5,382 nucleotides of DNA, from NCBI GenBank assembly GCA_028822575.1, contig JAPKDN010000250.1, forward strand, positions 1-5,382. The letters are read 5' to 3'. A program made the position numbers and the translations under genes. This DNA is from Alphaproteobacteria bacterium (lineage in GTDB: Bacteria; Pseudomonadota; Alphaproteobacteria; Thalassobaculales; Thalassobaculaceae). The notes beneath the pieces are model-generated. The model saw only the letters and a program-made list of their open reading frames with translations. It made no database searches and was not told where the DNA came from. Of this stretch, positions 5,243 to 5,382 are shown piece by piece. Each line of letters begins with the position of its first letter. Position 1 is the first letter of the stretch.

Positions 5243-5382
5243 CTACTCTGCCGCCAGCAATTCGTCTAGATCGATCTCTTTTTCCTCGACCGTCGCCGCG
5301 CCGATCCAGGCATGCTCGGACACATCAAACACAACGCCATCCGGGCCGACAAACTTGGTCTCATAGAAGTTATCGGGGGTGT
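5243..5382 (-). CDS. VOC/glyoxalase-fold protein, C-terminal 45 residues (cut by window edge)
   Basis: Only the end of this gene is in view. It reads FYETKFVGPDGVVFDVSEHAWIGA and then an acidic tail (EEKEIDLDELLAAE) ending in TAG at 5245-5243. The pattern FYE-x-KF-x-GPDG-x-x-FD is the last beta strand pair of vicinal-oxygen-chelate proteins (glyoxalase, extradiol dioxygenase, bleomycin-resistance type). The Glu of FYE sits where metal-binding Glu residues often lie, but this cannot be confirmed from a fragment. The gene is 33 bp upstream of the SDR gene on the same strand, suggesting co-transcription. An antisense plus-strand frame of 140 codons across this region and the SDR is a shadow. The identification rests on one motif, so the function (isomerase, dioxygenase, lyase) is open. 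Confidence 0.72.
   Translation of the reverse strand, partial: TPDNFYETKFVGPDGVVFDVSEHAWIGAATVEEKEIDLDELLAAE

Noticed and set aside
4944..5366. Plus-strand open frame of 140 codons over the SDR start and the VOC-like end
   Set aside because: It is antisense to two recognisable genes, has low-complexity Ser/Ala/Pro composition, and no ribosome site stands out.

Overview
The window looks like chromosomal DNA from an alphaproteobacterium. The support is moderately high GC with G/C-rich third codon positions, and protein variants that resemble those of Rhodospirillales- or Rhizobiales-type metabolic genomes. It contains no rRNA, tRNA or other taxonomic marker, so this is an inference. I see no mobile element, CRISPR array or phage gene.

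Layout from left to right. A TauD/TfdA-type Fe(II)/2-oxoglutarate dioxygenase runs off the left edge on the minus strand (1-331). It diverges from an acyl-CoA dehydrogenase on the plus strand (431-1597), and the roughly 100 bp between them holds a plausible extended -10 element and a tandem GATAAAGG repeat. A 419-bp gap follows (1598-2016) with no normal-sized gene. It holds several inverted repeats and two very small convergent reading frames that could be micro-genes or remnants. Next on the plus strand are a PLP-dependent class I/II aminotransferase (2017-3192) and a small unrecognised protein of about 100 residues (3252-3557). Converging on these from the right is a minus-strand unit, transcribed in the order: VOC/glyoxalase-like protein (C-terminal end only, 5243-5382), classical short-chain dehydrogenase/reductase (4463-5209), ten-helix DMT/EamA permease (3569-4453). 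The gaps of 33 and 9 bp suggest one operon.

How the genes may work together. This is an accessory small-molecule metabolism neighbourhood: an oxygenase, a flavin acyl-CoA dehydrogenase, a transaminase, an alcohol/ketone dehydrogenase, a VOC enzyme and a metabolite transporter. These are typical parts of peripheral catabolic pathways, but the substrate cannot be read from the sequence, and nothing proves that the left, middle and right units share a pathway. I found no clear sign of a previously undescribed defence, mobile or RNA-based system. The points most worth a second look are the small protein at 3252-3557, the two micro-frames in the 1598-2016 gap, and the shifted catalytic base of the acyl-CoA dehydrogenase.
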